Source: Massilia sp. R2A-15 (GTDB taxonomy: Bacteria > Pseudomonadota > Gammaproteobacteria > Burkholderiales > Burkholderiaceae_D). Taken from it: 64,000 nucleotides of DNA. The stretch lies in contig NZ_CP131935.1 of assembly GCF_030704305.1 (NCBI RefSeq), forward strand, positions 806,001 to 870,000. The letters run 5' to 3'. A program made the translations under genes and the position numbers. Shown here in pieces: positions 47,619-59,174 of the stretch (positions are counted from its first letter, which is position 1; each line of letters starts with the position of its first letter). The notes beneath the pieces were generated by a model. The model was not told the origin of the DNA, did not search any database, and saw only the letters and a list, made by a program, of their open reading frames with translations.

Positions 47619-49525
47619 TGTCGATCCACCTGAACCGCCTGCCGCGCCTGTTGGCCTTCGGCGCCATCGCCGTGGCGCTGGCCGGCTGCGCCGCGCAAAT
47701 GGCTTACCGCGACGGCGAGAAGCTGGTGGCCGAGGACAAGATCGAAGCCGGCCTGGTGAAGTACCAGGAGGCGATCGCCGCCGATCCGGGCAACGCGCAA
47801 TACAAGGCCGCCTTCCTGCGGGCGCGCGACCGCAACACCACGCGCCTGGTCGAACAGGCCGAGCGTGAGCTGGCCGACGGCCATGCCGACCTGGCGTTGC
47901 GCAGCTATCGGCGTGCGCTGTCGATCGACCCGGCCAACGAGCGCGCGCGGGCCGGCCTGCGCCAGGTCGAAGCCGATGCGCGCCACGCGGTGTTGATGGA
48001 GGAGGCGACCGCCGCGTTCGAGCGCAAGGACTATGAGCTGGCGCGCCAGAAGCTGGCCGCGATCCTGACCGAGCGCCCCGGCCACGAGCCGGCGCGCCTG
48101 CTGATGGCCCAAGTGGTCGAGAAGACCGCCGCCCCGGCCGCCGACACCGGCCTGGCCGCCGCCTTCAAGCTGCCGATCAATATCGAGTTCCGCGACGCTT
48201 CGCTCAAGCAGGTGTTCGAAGTGATCTCGCGCCGCTCCGGCCTGAACTTCCTGTTCGACAAGGACGTCAAGACCGACCAGCGCACCTCGATCTTCCTGAA
48301 GAACAGCACCGTCGAAGCGGCAGTGTACTACCTCCTGGTCAGCAACCAGCTCGAGCAGCAGGTCATGGACGGCAACACGATCCTGGTCTACCCGAATGTC
48401 GCCGGCAAGGTGAAGGAATACCAGGAGATGGCGGTCAAGACCTTCTTCCTGGCCAACGCCGATGCGAAAAACGTCGCCAACACCCTCAAGACCATCCTCA
48501 AGTCGCGCGACGTGGTGGTGGACGAAAAGCTGAACCTGGTGATTCTGCGCGACAGCCCGGAAGTGATCAAGCTGGCCACGCGCCTGGTGGCGCTGCAGGA
48601 TGTCGCCGAACCGGAAGTCATGCTCGACGTCGAGATCCTCGAAATCAAGCGCAGCCGCCTGATGGACCTGGGCATCGCCTGGCCTGCCAGCGTCGGGTTC
48701 GCGCCGCTGAAGACCGATTCCGGCGGCGCCATCACCATCGACACGCTGCGCCATCTGAACGGCGCGACGATCGGCGTGTCGAACATCTCCCTCGCCGTCA
48801 ACGCCAACAAGACCGACGGCGACTCCAATACGCTGGCCAATCCGCGCATCCGCGTGCGCAACCGCGAGAAGGCCAAGGTCGTCATCGGCGACAAGGTCCC
48901 CAACATCACCACCATCATCACCGCCGGCACCGGCGCCGGCTTCGCGTCCGAGTCGATCAACTACGTCGACGTCGGCCTGACCCTGAACGTCGAGCCGACC
49001 ATTTACCTGAACAACGAAGTGGCGATCCGCATTTCGCTCGAGGTGTCCAACCTGGTCGACTCGATCACCACCAAGTCAGGCTCGGTCGCCTACCGCATCG
49101 GCACCCGTTCGGCCACCACCATGCTGCAGCTGAAGGACGGCGAGAACCAGGTGCTGGCGGGCCTGATCAACAACGAAGACCGCACCAGCGGCAGCAAGGT
49201 GCCCGGCGTGGGCAACCTGCCGATCCTGGGCCGCCTGTTCGGCAGCACGCGCGACTCGACCGACAAGACCGAGATCGTGCTGTCGATCACGCCTCACCTG
49301 GTGCGCAACATCCAGCGTCCGGCGGTGGGCGTGTCCGAGTTCAACGCCGGCACCGAGACCAGTTTCCGGCGCCGTCCGGAGACGGTTCCGGTCCCGGTCA
49401 AGGCATCGGCCCCCGCGCCCGCGCTGCCGGCGCCGGTCGCGCCGCAGCCGGCTCCGGCGCCGACGCCGGCACCGACGCCAGCACCAGCGCCCGCAACCAC
49501 GGTCGTACCGCTGCCGGCGCAATGA
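47618..49525 (+). CDS. gspD: Outer-membrane secretin, GspD-like, with N-terminal TPR region
   Basis: A lipoprotein of about 635 residues: lipobox ALAGC with Cys24, TPR-like helices (about 30-160, [20 protein letters not shown] and [18 protein letters not shown]), secretin N-domains (about 170-320) and the secretin core with the hallmark [16 protein letters not shown]. It ends in an Ala/Pro-repeat tail. It forms the outer-membrane pore. GTG at 47615 or ATG at 47618 are both possible. TPR domains fused to a secretin are unlike classical GspD and more like secretins of less-studied T2SS/T4P relatives. Confidence 0.9.
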   Translation: MSIHLNRLPRLLAFGAIAVALAGCAAQMAYRDGEKLVAEDKIEAGLVKYQEAIAADPGNAQYKAAFLRARDRNTTRLVEQAERELADGHADLALRSYRRALSIDPANERARAGLRQVEADARHAVLMEEATAAFERKDYELARQKLAAILTERPGHEPARLLMAQVVEKTAAPAADTGLAAAFKLPINIEFRDASLKQVFEVISRRSGLNFLFDKDVKTDQRTSIFLKNSTVEAAVYYLLVSNQLEQQVMDGNTILVYPNVAGKVKEYQEMAVKTFFLANADAKNVANTLKTILKSRDVVVDEKLNLVILRDSPEVIKLATRLVALQDVAEPEVMLDVEILEIKRSRLMDLGIAWPASVGFAPLKTDSGGAITIDTLRHLNGATIGVSNISLAVNANKTDGDSNTLANPRIRVRNREKAKVVIGDKVPNITTIITAGTGAGFASESINYVDVGLTLNVEPTIYLNNEVAIRISLEVSNLVDSITTKSGSVAYRIGTRSATTMLQLKDGENQVLAGLINNEDRTSGSKVPGVGNLPILGRLFGSTRDSTDKTEIVLSITPHLVRNIQRPAVGVSEFNAGTETSFRRRPETVPVPVKASAPAPALPAPVAPQPAPAPTPAPTPAPAPATTVVPLPAQ

Positions 49526-49986
49526 AAGGCTTCACGCTGATCGAGCTGCTGGTGACGCTGGCGATCCTGGCGCTGCTCGGCACGATCGTCGCGCCGGCCG
49601 CGCAGGTCGTAACGCAGCGCCGCCAGGAGGCCGAGCTGCGCCACTCGCTGCGCGAGATCCGCGCCGGCATCGACGCGTGGAAGAAAGCCAGCGACGAAGG
49701 GCGCATCGCCAAGACGGCCGGCGCCACCGGCTACCCGCCGAAGCTGGAAAGCCTGGTGGAGGGCGCGGCAGACCAGCGCAGCCCGAAGCACGCCAAGATA
49801 TTCTTCCTGCGCCGGCTGCCGCGCGACCCCTTCAACCCCGACGCGGACCTCCCGGATGCGCAAACCTGGGGCAAGCGCAGCTACGCCAGCGAGGCGGCCG
49901 ATCCGCGCGAGGGCGACGATGTGTACGACGTGTATTCCACATCGGAGCGGGCCGGCCTGAACGGCATCCCGTACCGCAAATGGTGA
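49522..49986 (+). CDS. Type II pseudopilin (second)
   Basis: A 154-residue pseudopilin with a minimal leader: MKG is followed at once by [20 protein letters not shown] with Glu5. It has a helical region ([20 protein letters not shown]) and the GspG-like [13 protein letters not shown] segment. It may be a minor pseudopilin or a second major one. It overlaps the secretin stop by 4 bases. Confidence 0.85.
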   Translation: MKGFTLIELLVTLAILALLGTIVAPAAQVVTQRRQEAELRHSLREIRAGIDAWKKASDEGRIAKTAGATGYPPKLESLVEGAADQRSPKHAKIFFLRRLPRDPFNPDADLPDAQTWGKRSYASEAADPREGDDVYDVYSTSERAGLNGIPYRKW

Positions 49987-49991
49987 CGTCC

Positions 49992-50366
49992 ATGCGCGCA
50001 AAAAAAGGCTTCACGCTGATCGAGCTGCTGGTGGTGCTGGGCATCGTCGCGCTGCTGCTGACGCTCGCGGTGCCGCGCTTTTTCCCCAGCATCGACTCGG
50101 CAAAAGAGACCATCCTGGCCGACAACCTGCGCAACACGCGCGCCGCGATCGACCAGTACTACAGCGATACCGGGCGCTATCCCGATTCGCTGGACCAGCT
50201 GGTCGAAAAAAAATACCTGCGCAATCTGCCGCTCGACCCGGTCGCCGACAGCACCGCCAGCTGGATCGTGGTGCCGCCGGAAGACGGCGCCAAGGGCGGC
50301 GTCTACACCATCAAGAGCGGGGCGCCCGGCAACGACCGCCACGGCAAGCCCTATGCGGACTGGTAA
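49992..50366 (+). CDS. Type II pseudopilin (third), short GspG-like
   Basis: A 124-residue pseudopilin: leader MRAKKG, then [20 protein letters not shown] with Glu5, NTRAAIDQYYSDTGRYPDSL and LPLDPVADSTASWIVV. An ATG at 49980 in the same frame would add four residues. It overlaps the next gene by 14 bases. Confidence 0.85.
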   Translation: MRAKKGFTLIELLVVLGIVALLLTLAVPRFFPSIDSAKETILADNLRNTRAAIDQYYSDTGRYPDSLDQLVEKKYLRNLPLDPVADSTASWIVVPPEDGAKGGVYTIKSGAPGNDRHGKPYADW

Positions 50367-51009
50367 GCGGCCGCGCCAGGACGGCTTCACCTATATGGGG
50401 CTGATCATCCTGGTCGCCGTGATCGGCATGGTCGGCGCGGCGACGCTGAAGATCGATTCGCTGCTGCAGCGCGCGGCGAAGGAAGAGGAACTGCTCGAGA
50501 TCGGCGCCGCGTTCAGCGCCGCGTTGCAAAGCTATGCGGCCGCCACGCCGCGCGGCCAGCCGACGCAGCCGCCCAGCCTGCGCGATCTGCTGAAGGACCC
50601 GCGCACGCCCGGACTGCGGCGCCACCTGCGCAAGATTTTTGTCGACCCGATGACCGGCAGGGACGAGTGGGGCGTCGCCTACCTGGGCGGCGGGACCGGC
50701 GTGGTGGCGGTGTACAGCCTGTCGCAGGCGGCGCCGTTCAAGGTCGCCAATTTCGACGCGCGCTTCGTCGGCTTCGAGAACCGCCAGCACGTGTCCGAAT
50801 GGCGCTTCACGGCCGGCACGAATACCACGCCGCAGCCAGGTGAGCCGCTGGCCGAGATGCCGCATGCAGTGGTGCCGGCAGAGGCGCCAGCGCAGGCAGC
50901 GCCGCCGCCGCCACCACCGCCGCCTCCGCCTCCGCCCGAGGAAGAAAAACCGGAGGAAGAAAAACCCGAACCGGTGGCGCCGCCGCCCGACCGGCGCGGC
51001 GAGCGCTGA
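50353..51009 (+). CDS. Pseudopilin-like protein without Glu5 and with polyproline tail
   Basis: A 218-residue protein. Its leader KRPRQDG is followed by FTYMGLIILVAVIGMVGAAT: the peptidase Gly-Phe site is kept but the fifth residue is Gly instead of Glu. This variant occurs in other Burkholderiales pseudopilin-like proteins. Absence of Glu5 is typical of GspK-type tip pseudopilins, so it may sit at the pseudopilus tip. The C-terminus carries 12 consecutive prolines, then Glu/Lys/Pro repeats. It is the last gene of the operon and converges on murJ. Confidence 0.82.
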   Translation: MRTGKRPRQDGFTYMGLIILVAVIGMVGAATLKIDSLLQRAAKEEELLEIGAAFSAALQSYAAATPRGQPTQPPSLRDLLKDPRTPGLRRHLRKIFVDPMTGRDEWGVAYLGGGTGVVAVYSLSQAAPFKVANFDARFVGFENRQHVSEWRFTAGTNTTPQPGEPLAEMPHAVVPAEAPAQAAPPPPPPPPPPPPEEEKPEEEKPEPVAPPPDRRGER

Positions 51010-51016
51010 GGGCAGG

Positions 51017-52561
51017 TCAGCGCGCGCGGCGCTTGAAGTCGCGGAAGCGGAAGCCCAGCGCGAACAGCACCGCGAAGTAGGCAGCGCCGCCGGCCCCGAC
51101 GATGGCGAACAGGGCTCCGGCGCGCAGCCAAGGGTGCACGCGCATGCCGGCCCAGTCGACCAGGCCCTGCCCGTACCAGCACAGCGCGCCCATCACCGTC
51201 ACCGCCGCAACGAGTTTGGCGAAGAATCCGATCCAGCCGGGCTGCGCCACGAAGATCTTGCGCTTGCGCAGGCCGATGTACAGGAACAGCGAGTTCAGGC
51301 AGGCGCCCACGCCGATCGACAGCGCCAGACCCGCCACGCCCAGCAGCGGCACGAAGACGAGGTTCAGCAGCTGGGTCGCGATGATCGTGCCGGTGGCGAT
51401 GCGCACCGGCGTGCGGATGTCCTGGCGTGCATAAAAGGCCGGCGCCAGGGTCTTGACCAGGATGATGCCGAGCAGGCCGGCCGCGTAGGCCATCAGCGGC
51501 ATCGCCGAGCCGTGAATCGCCGCAACGCTGAATTTACCGTAGTGGAACAGGGTCGCGATCAGCGGCTCGGCCAGCACGGCCATCCCGACGGCCGCGGGCA
51601 AGGCCAGCAGGAAGGTCAGGCGCAGGCCCCAGTCGAGCAGCGAGGAGTATTCCGTGCTGTCGCCTTCGGCATTGGCCTTCGACAGGCTGGGCAGCAGCAC
51701 CGTGCCCAGCGCCACGCCCAGCAGCCCGATCGGAAACTCCATCAGCCGGTCCGCGTACTGCAGGGCCGACACGCTGCCCGCCGCCAGGTGGGCGGCCCAG
51801 CTGGTGTTGATCAGCAGGCTGATCTGCGCCGCGGCCACGGCGAACACGGCCGGCCCCATGCGCTTGAGCATGCGCCGCACGCCCGGATCGTGCAGGCCGG
51901 ACAGGGGATTGAACGACAGGCGCGGCAGCATGCCGATGCGCATCAGGGCCGGCACCTGGATCGCCACCTGGAGAATTCCACCGACGCACACCCCAACAAC
52001 CATCGCGTACACCGGCTGCGCGAAGTAATGCACCAGGAACAGCGCTGCCAGGATCTGCGAGACGTTCAGCAGCACCGGCGCGAAGGCCGGGATCTTGAAT
52101 TCGCGCCAGGTATTGAGCACGCCGCCGGCCAGGGCCGCGAACGCCATGCATATAATATAGGGGAACATGATGCGGGTCATCAGCACCGCGTCCTTGAAGG
52201 CGTCCGGCGCCAGGCCGCTGGCGATCACCGCCAGCAGGCCGGCGCTGCCGATGATGCCCGCCACGGTGACGGCCAGCGTGGACCACATCAGCGAATTGGC
52301 CACATGGTCGACCAGCGTCTTGGTGGCCTGGTCGCCCTGCTGGATTTTGTATTCGGCCAGGATCGGCACGAAGGCCTGCGAGAACGCGCCTTCCGCAAAC
52401 AGCCGGCGCAGCAGGTTGGGGATGCGGTAGGCGATGATGAAGGCGTCGGTATAGGCCGAGGCGCCGAAGGCGCGCGCGAACAGGCTCTCGCGCAGCAATC
52501 CGGTGATTCGGGACAGCATGGTCATGCTGGAGATGGCGGCGAGGGATTTGAGCAAGTTCAT
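51017..52561 (-). CDS. murJ: Lipid II flippase MurJ (MviN)
   Basis: A 514-residue polytopic protein of the MOP superfamily with about 14 membrane helices, flipping lipid II across the inner membrane for peptidoglycan synthesis. It starts MNLLKSLAAISSMTMLSRIT and has GLLRESLFARAFGASAYTDA and RRLFAEGAFSQAFVPILAEY, which are diagnostic and contain functionally important Arg and Glu residues. It is divergent from rpsT, the usual arrangement in Burkholderiales, and converges on the pseudopilin operon with only 7 bases between stop codons. Confidence 0.96.
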   Translation of the reverse strand: MNLLKSLAAISSMTMLSRITGLLRESLFARAFGASAYTDAFIIAYRIPNLLRRLFAEGAFSQAFVPILAEYKIQQGDQATKTLVDHVANSLMWSTLAVTVAGIIGSAGLLAVIASGLAPDAFKDAVLMTRIMFPYIICMAFAALAGGVLNTWREFKIPAFAPVLLNVSQILAALFLVHYFAQPVYAMVVGVCVGGILQVAIQVPALMRIGMLPRLSFNPLSGLHDPGVRRMLKRMGPAVFAVAAAQISLLINTSWAAHLAAGSVSALQYADRLMEFPIGLLGVALGTVLLPSLSKANAEGDSTEYSSLLDWGLRLTFLLALPAAVGMAVLAEPLIATLFHYGKFSVAAIHGSAMPLMAYAAGLLGIILVKTLAPAFYARQDIRTPVRIATGTIIATQLLNLVFVPLLGVAGLALSIGVGACLNSLFLYIGLRKRKIFVAQPGWIGFFAKLVAAVTVMGALCWYGQGLVDWAGMRVHPWLRAGALFAIVGAGGAAYFAVLFALGFRFRDFKRRAR

Positions 52562-52625
52562 GGCGCGAGATTATATCCCGGCAACACCGTCGCCACCGGT
52601 TTGGCCGGCATGTGTGATTTTTGAA

Positions 52626-52654
52626 TTGCTCCGGCCGGAATAATTCGCTATAAT
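52626..52654 (+). promoter_or_regulatory. Sigma-70 promoter of rpsT
   Basis: TTGCTC, a 17-base spacer and a perfect TATAAT. The start point would be near 52661, giving a leader of about 140 bases before rpsT. Two further TTGACA boxes at 52694 and 52709 lack good -10 elements. Confidence 0.65.
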
Positions 52655-52800
52655 CGAAGGCTGTACAGAATTCTGTTACGCAGACACATTTGTTTGACAG
52701 GCACTGGTTTGACAGCAAGGTTGTTCGAGCAGCATGAACTCACCGGTTTGCCAGACGCTTGTGTTTGCAAACGCAACTTGACCCCGTTTTAGGAAATTCC

Positions 52801-53064
52801 ATGGCAAATACCGCACAAGCGCGCAAACGCGCTCGTCAAGCAGTTAAGCAGAACGCACACAACTCGTCCCAGCGTTCGACCCTGCGTACCGCAATCAAGG
52901 CAGTGCGCAAAGCGATCCAGGCTGGCGACAAGGCTGCTGCCGCGTCGATCTTCCAATCGTCGGTTTCGACCATTGACAGCATCGCTGACAAGAAAATCAT
53001 CCACAAGAACAAGGCCGCTCGCCACAAGAGCCGCCTGGCAGCTGCCCTGAAAGCGCTGGCTTAA
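52801..53064 (+). CDS. rpsT: 30S ribosomal protein S20
   Basis: An 87-residue, highly basic protein beginning [20 protein letters not shown], the typical S20 N-terminus. [18 protein letters not shown] and [18 protein letters not shown] complete the three-helix bundle that binds 16S rRNA early in 30S assembly. The ATG at 52801 is preceded by TAGGAAA. It is flanked by a strong promoter and a terminator, so it is a single-gene unit. Confidence 0.98.
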   Translation: MANTAQARKRARQAVKQNAHNSSQRSTLRTAIKAVRKAIQAGDKAAAASIFQSSVSTIDSIADKKIIHKNKAARHKSRLAAALKALA

Positions 53065-53123
53065 TTCAGCCGCGCTGGCGCGGCCGCTTCGGCGGTGGCG
53101 CCTGGAACTGCCTGTGGTAAAAG

Positions 53124-53156
53124 AAACCCGCCTGACTCGGTCCGGCGGGTTTTTTC
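53124..53156 (+). terminator. Rho-independent terminator after rpsT
   Basis: AACCCGCC / GGCGGGTT stem, 11-base loop and a run of T residues. Confidence 0.9.
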
Positions 53157-53209
53157 GCTTGGCGTCCGCAAACGGGCGCCGCGGCATTGAAGCGGATGCC
53201 TTAAAACCG

Positions 53210-53269
53210 TAGCGCCTAGTAAAATACTGGTGCATAATGTGAAACGCGCCTCTTATGTCTTATAGAAGA
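53210..53269 (+). promoter_or_regulatory. Promoter and operator of the monomeric icd gene
   Basis: TAGCGC (53210-53215), a 17-base spacer and TG-CATAAT (-10 at 53233-53238). After 12 bases comes TCTTATGTCTTATAGAAGA (53251-53269), which contains the direct repeat TCTTATG/TCTTATA. The same arrangement with identical spacings precedes the second icd gene. The element lies at or just after the expected start point, where a bound repressor would block transcription. A GntR-type TCA-cycle regulator is a plausible but unproven binder. Confidence 0.6.
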
Positions 53270-53339
53270 CCTTCCGGCCCGACCCCTTAATTAGATTCAC
53301 CCATCGCGGCGCCCGTTCGCGAACACCGAGGAAAATCGC

Positions 53340-55571
<2,232 letters not shown>

Positions 55572-55586
55572 CGCGGAAATGAAAAT

Positions 55587-55613
55587 GGGGTCAGGTCCGC
55601 AGGACCAGACCCC
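55587..55613. repeat. REP-like palindrome, copy B
   Basis: GGGG-TCAGGTCCGCAGGACCAGA-CCCC, reverse complement of copies A and C. With copy C it forms a long inverted repeat around a 30-base spacer directly after the monomeric icd gene and may act as a transcript end. Confidence 0.7.
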
Positions 55614-55643
55614 GGACTTCGTGACGCGGCGCCGGCGTCATCT

Positions 55644-55670
55644 GGGGACTGGTCCTGCGGACCTGTCCCC
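55644..55670. repeat. REP-like palindrome, copy C
   Basis: GGGG-ACTGGTCCTGCGGACCTGT-CCCC followed by a T-rich stretch. It lies between the convergent stops of icd and rluE and is inverted relative to copy B. Confidence 0.7.
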
Positions 55671-55674
55671 ATTT

Positions 55675-56235
55675 TTATTTGTGGATCGCGTTCGCGGGTA
55701 CCTCGATGAAGTCGCCCGGCATCAACGGATGCGTCGCCAGCGAAAACGGCCCGATACTTGAACGCACCAGTCGCAGGGTAGGGAAGCCGACCGCCGCCGT
55801 CATGCGCCGCACCTGGCGGTTCTTGCCTTCCTCGAGCGTGATGGCGACCCAGCTGGTCGGCTTGTCGGCGCGCTCGCGGATCGGCGGATTGCGCGGCCAC
55901 AGCCAGTCCGGTTCGGCAATCCGCACCGCCTTGCTTGGTTTGGTGACGAAGTCGCCCAGGTCGAGCGGCGCCTGCAGGCGCGCCAGCGCGGCCGCGTCGA
56001 TGGCGCCGTCGACCTGCACCAGGTAGGTCTTCGCTTCCTTGTGGTCCGGATGCGCAATCTTGTGCTGCAGCTTGCCGTCATCGGTCAGCAGCATCAGGCC
56101 CTCGCTGTCGGCGTCGAGGCGCCCGGCAGGGTAGATGCCGGGAATCGACAGGTAATCGGCCAGCGATTCGCGGCCTTCCTGCGGCGTGAACTGGCACAGG
56201 ACCTGGAATGGTTTATTGAAGAGAATCAGGGGCAT
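55675..56235 (-). CDS. rluE: 23S rRNA pseudouridine synthase RluE
   Basis: A 186-residue RsuA/RluB-family pseudouridine synthase. The catalytic Asp is in GRLDADSEGLMLLTDDG. WLWPRNPPIRERADKPTSW and EEGKNRQVRRMTAAVGFPTL are very close to E. coli RluE, which modifies U2457 of 23S rRNA. It lacks the S4-like domain of RluB/RsuA, as RluE does. The start at 56235 (MPLILFNKPFQVLCQF) matches the family; the longer open frame upstream would overlap the icd promoter. It is divergent from the dimeric icd gene. Confidence 0.92.
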   Translation of the reverse strand: MPLILFNKPFQVLCQFTPQEGRESLADYLSIPGIYPAGRLDADSEGLMLLTDDGKLQHKIAHPDHKEAKTYLVQVDGAIDAAALARLQAPLDLGDFVTKPSKAVRIAEPDWLWPRNPPIRERADKPTSWVAITLEEGKNRQVRRMTAAVGFPTLRLVRSSIGPFSLATHPLMPGDFIEVPANAIHK

Positions 56236-56266
56236 GGCGTGGCGTAGAGCGGGGAAGCTAAAATCA

Positions 56267-56326
56267 TAGCACCTCGCCAACGCCTGATGCATAATGCAAG
56301 ATTCACATCTTATGTTTTATGCAGGA
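56267..56326 (+). promoter_or_regulatory. Promoter and operator of the dimeric icd gene
   Basis: TAGCAC (56267-56272), a 17-base spacer and CATAAT (56290-56295), then 12 bases and TCTTATGTTTTATGCAGGA (56308-56326). Elements and spacings match those before the monomeric icd gene exactly (-35 to -10 gap 17, -10 to TCTTAT gap 12), although the sequence between them differs. Confidence 0.6.
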
Positions 56327-56359
56327 CTGTCGCACCGCGCGTCCAATTGGGAGAGCACA

Positions 56360-57613
56360 ATGTATCAACACATCACCGTCCCGGCCGATGGCCAGAAAAT
56401 CGGCCTGAACGCGGACCTGTCGCTGGCGGTCCCGGATAATCCCATCATTCCCTTCATCGAAGGCGACGGCACCGGCATCGACATCACGCCGGTCATGATC
56501 AAGGTGGTCGACGCGGCCGTGGCCAAGGCCTACGGCGGCCGGCGCAAGATCAGCTGGATGGAAATCTACGCCGGCGAGAAGTCCACCAGCGTGTACGGCC
56601 CCGACGTGTGGCTGCCCGACGAAACGCTTGCCGCGGTCAAGGATTACATCGTGTCGATCAAGGGGCCGCTGACCACGCCGGTCGGCGGCGGCATCCGTTC
56701 GCTCAACGTGGCGCTGCGCCAGCAGCTCGACCTGTACGTCTGCCTGCGCCCGGTGCGCTACTTTACCGGCGTGCCGTCGCCGTTGAAGGAGCCGGAGAAG
56801 ACCAACATGGTCATCTTCCGCGAGAATTCGGAAGACATCTACGCCGGCATCGAATACCAGCAGGGGTCCGACGGCGTGAAGAAGCTGATGGACTTCCTGG
56901 TCAAGGAAATGGGCGTGACCAAGATCCGCTTCCCCGAGACCTCGGGCCTGGGCATCAAGCCGGTCTCGATCCAGGGTACCGAGCGCCTGGTGCGGAAGGC
57001 GATCCAGTACGCGATCGACAACGACAAGCCATCGGTCACGATCGTCCACAAGGGCAACATCATGAAGTACACCGAAGGGGGCTTCCGCGACTGGGCGTAC
57101 GCGCTGGCGCAGAAGGAATTCGGCGCCGAGCTGATCGATGGCGGCCCGTGGATGAAGTTCAAGAACCCGAAGACCGGCCGCGACATCGTCATCAAGGATT
57201 CGATCGCCGACGCTTTCCTGCAGCAGATCCTGCTGCGCCCGATCGAATACAGCGTGATCGCGACCCTGAACCTGAACGGCGACTACATCTCCGACGCGCT
57301 GGCGGCCCAGGTCGGCGGCATCGGCATCGCGCCTGGCGCCAACATGTCGGACTCGGTGGCCATGTTCGAAGCGACCCACGGCACCGCGCCGAAGTACGCC
57401 GGCAAGGATTACGTCAACCCGGGCTCGCTGATCCTGTCGGCCGAAATGATGCTGCGCCACATGGGCTGGACCGAAGCTGCCGACCTGATCATCTCCTCGA
57501 TGCAGAAATCGATCGCCTCGAAGAAAGTCACCTACGACTTCGCCCGCCTGATGGAAGGCGCGACCCAGGTGTCGTGCTCCGGCTTCGGTGACGTGATGAT
57601 CGAAAACATGTAA
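56360..57613 (+). CDS. icd: NADP-dependent isocitrate dehydrogenase, dimeric type
   Basis: A 417-residue enzyme of the isocitrate/isopropylmalate dehydrogenase family. It contains [20 protein letters not shown], whose Ser is the residue phosphorylated by AceK in E. coli; [14 protein letters not shown]; the Arg/Tyr/Lys substrate residues; [20 protein letters not shown] with the metal-binding Asp; and [14 protein letters not shown] with the NADP site. The ATG at 56360 matches the family N-terminus; upstream in-frame ATGs lie in the operator. It catalyses the same reaction as the monomeric enzyme upstream. Confidence 0.97.
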   Translation: MYQHITVPADGQKIGLNADLSLAVPDNPIIPFIEGDGTGIDITPVMIKVVDAAVAKAYGGRRKISWMEIYAGEKSTSVYGPDVWLPDETLAAVKDYIVSIKGPLTTPVGGGIRSLNVALRQQLDLYVCLRPVRYFTGVPSPLKEPEKTNMVIFRENSEDIYAGIEYQQGSDGVKKLMDFLVKEMGVTKIRFPETSGLGIKPVSIQGTERLVRKAIQYAIDNDKPSVTIVHKGNIMKYTEGGFRDWAYALAQKEFGAELIDGGPWMKFKNPKTGRDIVIKDSIADAFLQQILLRPIEYSVIATLNLNGDYISDALAAQVGGIGIAPGANMSDSVAMFEATHGTAPKYAGKDYVNPGSLILSAEMMLRHMGWTEAADLIISSMQKSIASKKVTYDFARLMEGATQVSCSGFGDVMIENM

Positions 57614-57636
57614 TTTTTCGCTGCGCGCGGCAAAGG

Positions 57637-57674
57637 AAAAAGCCCCGACTCCTTGATGGAGACGGGGCTTTTTG
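57637..57674 (+). terminator. Rho-independent terminator after icd
   Basis: AAAAAGCCCCG / CGGGGCTTTTT stem with a short loop; it can act in both directions. Confidence 0.92.
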
Positions 57675-57739
57675 CATGTTGAAGCGTGCGCGCCGTGGGC
57701 GTACTTATAATTGAAGGATGCTATTTCCGGGAGACGGAA

Positions 57740-58051
57740 GTGAACGATAAAGCGAATGACAGAGTGTTCGGTATCGATGAGGCGGCCCGGCATCTTTCCG
57801 GCTTGGTGAAGGCGGCATGTGAAGGGCCGGTCAGGATTGGCGACGACGGCAAGGCCGCTGTGTATCTGGTTTCCAAGCACGATTTCGATGCAATGCTCGA
57901 CCATGTGGAAGAAATCACCGACGCGCTGTGGCTCGCGCGGGCGGAACTGGCCGAGCAGGGAGGCTACGTGGAGGGTGATGCTTTGGCGTTGATAGTGGGC
58001 AGGCTCGAGGAGATCGAAAATGCTGCTGTTGACGCTCAGCAAGGAGGTTGA
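57740..58051 (+). CDS. Antitoxin, Phd/YefM-like
   Basis: A 103-residue protein. VFGIDEAARHLSGLVKAACE followed by VRIGDDGKAAVYLVSKHDFD is the DNA-binding part of Phd/YefM antitoxins, and the helical C-terminal half (LDHVEEITDALWLARAELAE) would wrap the toxin. The start is a GTG preceded by GGGAGACGG; the frame is open upstream but without a ribosome binding site. It overlaps the toxin gene by 32 bases. Such antitoxins usually repress their own promoter. Confidence 0.82.
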   Translation: MNDKANDRVFGIDEAARHLSGLVKAACEGPVRIGDDGKAAVYLVSKHDFDAMLDHVEEITDALWLARAELAEQGGYVEGDALALIVGRLEEIENAAVDAQQGG

Positions 58052-58295
58052 AAAATTCCTGTTCTCGCTGGCGCCCAAGCAATTCAAACAGGTCACGGTA
58101 TCGATGCTGAAACTGATGAGTGACCCGACCCCGCACGACAGCGCGGCGTTGAAGGGGGCGCGCCGCGGAGAGCGCAGGGTCGACATCGGCGAATACAGGG
58201 TGATCTACCGCGTTGAGGATGGCGTAATTCGGATCGTATTGATCGGCAAGCGAAATGATGACGAGGTATATCGTCGATATGAGCGTAAGCCCTGA
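58020..58295 (+). CDS. Toxin, RelE/ParE family
   Basis: A 91-residue protein with the RelE fold pattern: LTLSKEVEKFLFSLAPKQFK, LKGARRGERRVDIGEYRVIY and IRIVLIGKRNDDEVYRRY. The conserved Arg and Tyr residues of RelE-type mRNA interferases (RRVDIGEYRVIYRV, RNDDEVYRR) are present, so ribosome-dependent mRNA cleavage is more likely than ParE-type gyrase inhibition. It is translated from inside the end of the antitoxin gene and is followed by a terminator. Confidence 0.85.
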   Translation: MLLLTLSKEVEKFLFSLAPKQFKQVTVSMLKLMSDPTPHDSAALKGARRGERRVDIGEYRVIYRVEDGVIRIVLIGKRNDDEVYRRYERKP

Positions 58296-58310
58296 AGGGC
58301 GAGACGAAAA

Positions 58311-58336
58311 AAAACCCCGCCAGCGGCGGGGTTTTT
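58311..58336. terminator. Bidirectional terminator between the toxin and cold-shock genes
   Basis: AAAACCCCGCC / GGCGGGGTTTTT with a 3-base loop, between the convergent stops of both genes. Confidence 0.93.
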
Positions 58337-58351
58337 CACATTCGGGTTTGC

Positions 58352-58555
58352 TTAAGCAGCCTGGATGTTGGAAGCTTGCTTGCCTTTAGGGCCTTGCGTT
58401 ACTTCGAATTGAACTTTTTGACCTTCTTTGAGGGTCTTGAAACCGTTCATGTTGATTGCGGAGAAGTGTGCGAACAGATCCTCGCCGCCGTCATCTGGAG
58501 TGATGAAGCCAAAACCTTTGGAATCATTGAACCACTTAACTGTACCTGTTGCCAT
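58352..58555 (-). CDS. cspA: Cold-shock protein, CspA family
   Basis: A 67-residue single cold-shock domain binding single-stranded [26 protein letters not shown] holds RNP1 (KGFGFI) and DLFAHFSAI holds RNP2. It acts as an RNA chaperone. The start at 58555 is the universal MATGTVKWF; the upstream open frame is leader. About 320 bases separate it from clpS, enough for the long structured 5' leader typical of cspA genes. Which paralogue this is cannot be told from sequence. Confidence 0.95.
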   Translation of the reverse strand: MATGTVKWFNDSKGFGFITPDDGGEDLFAHFSAINMNGFKTLKEGQKVQFEVTQGPKGKQASNIQAA

Positions 58556-58875
58556 AAAAAGAACTTTCAAAAATAACCAATCACACGAGCCATAAAAGCA
58601 AGAAGCTTCTTGCCCCCTCCTCAGCCTGCTCACTTCTTATCAACAAGTACATAAGTACCGTCGATAACTGCATTGTTGGCGGAATGACTATTGAAGTCAA
58701 GACCTTTTAAATTGGTATTGCTTCTTTTGCCACAGTGACATCCAAAGCAACTCTTGATTTTCCGAATCGGGTCGCCATCTGCGCATCAGGCGGAAAACGC
58801 GTAAGATGGAAAACAAATGTAAAAGCCCTGATCTTTACGCAGTGCATCACCATTGAAAGCATTAGAATAAAGCGT
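58556..58875. other. Divergent leader region of the cold-shock gene and clpS
   Basis: AT-rich relative to its neighbours. It must contain the cold-shock promoter and 5' leader on the minus strand and the clpS-clpA promoter on the plus strand. Individual elements were not assigned with confidence. Confidence 0.5.
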
Positions 58876-59174
58876 ATGGCAACCAAGCAAGATACCGAGC
58901 AACTACTGGAACGGCAGGTCGTCAAGCCACCGCCTTTGTACCAGGTGGCCCTGTTGAACGACGACTACACGCCGATGGAGTTTGTCGTCGCCATTATCCA
59001 GGAGTACTTCAACAAGGATCGGGAAACGGCAACGCAGATCATGCTTTCGGTTCACCGCCACGGCAAGGGAGTATGTGGCGTGTTTTCCAAAGATATCGCG
59101 TGTACCAAAGTCGAGTTTGTATTAACGCATGCACGTAAGGCAGGGCATCCCCTGCAATGCGTGATGGAGGAAGT

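Noticed and set aside
56294..56359. Upstream start codons extending the dimeric isocitrate dehydrogenase
   Set aside because: The added residues do not belong to the family and the codons fall inside the promoter/operator block shared with the other icd gene.
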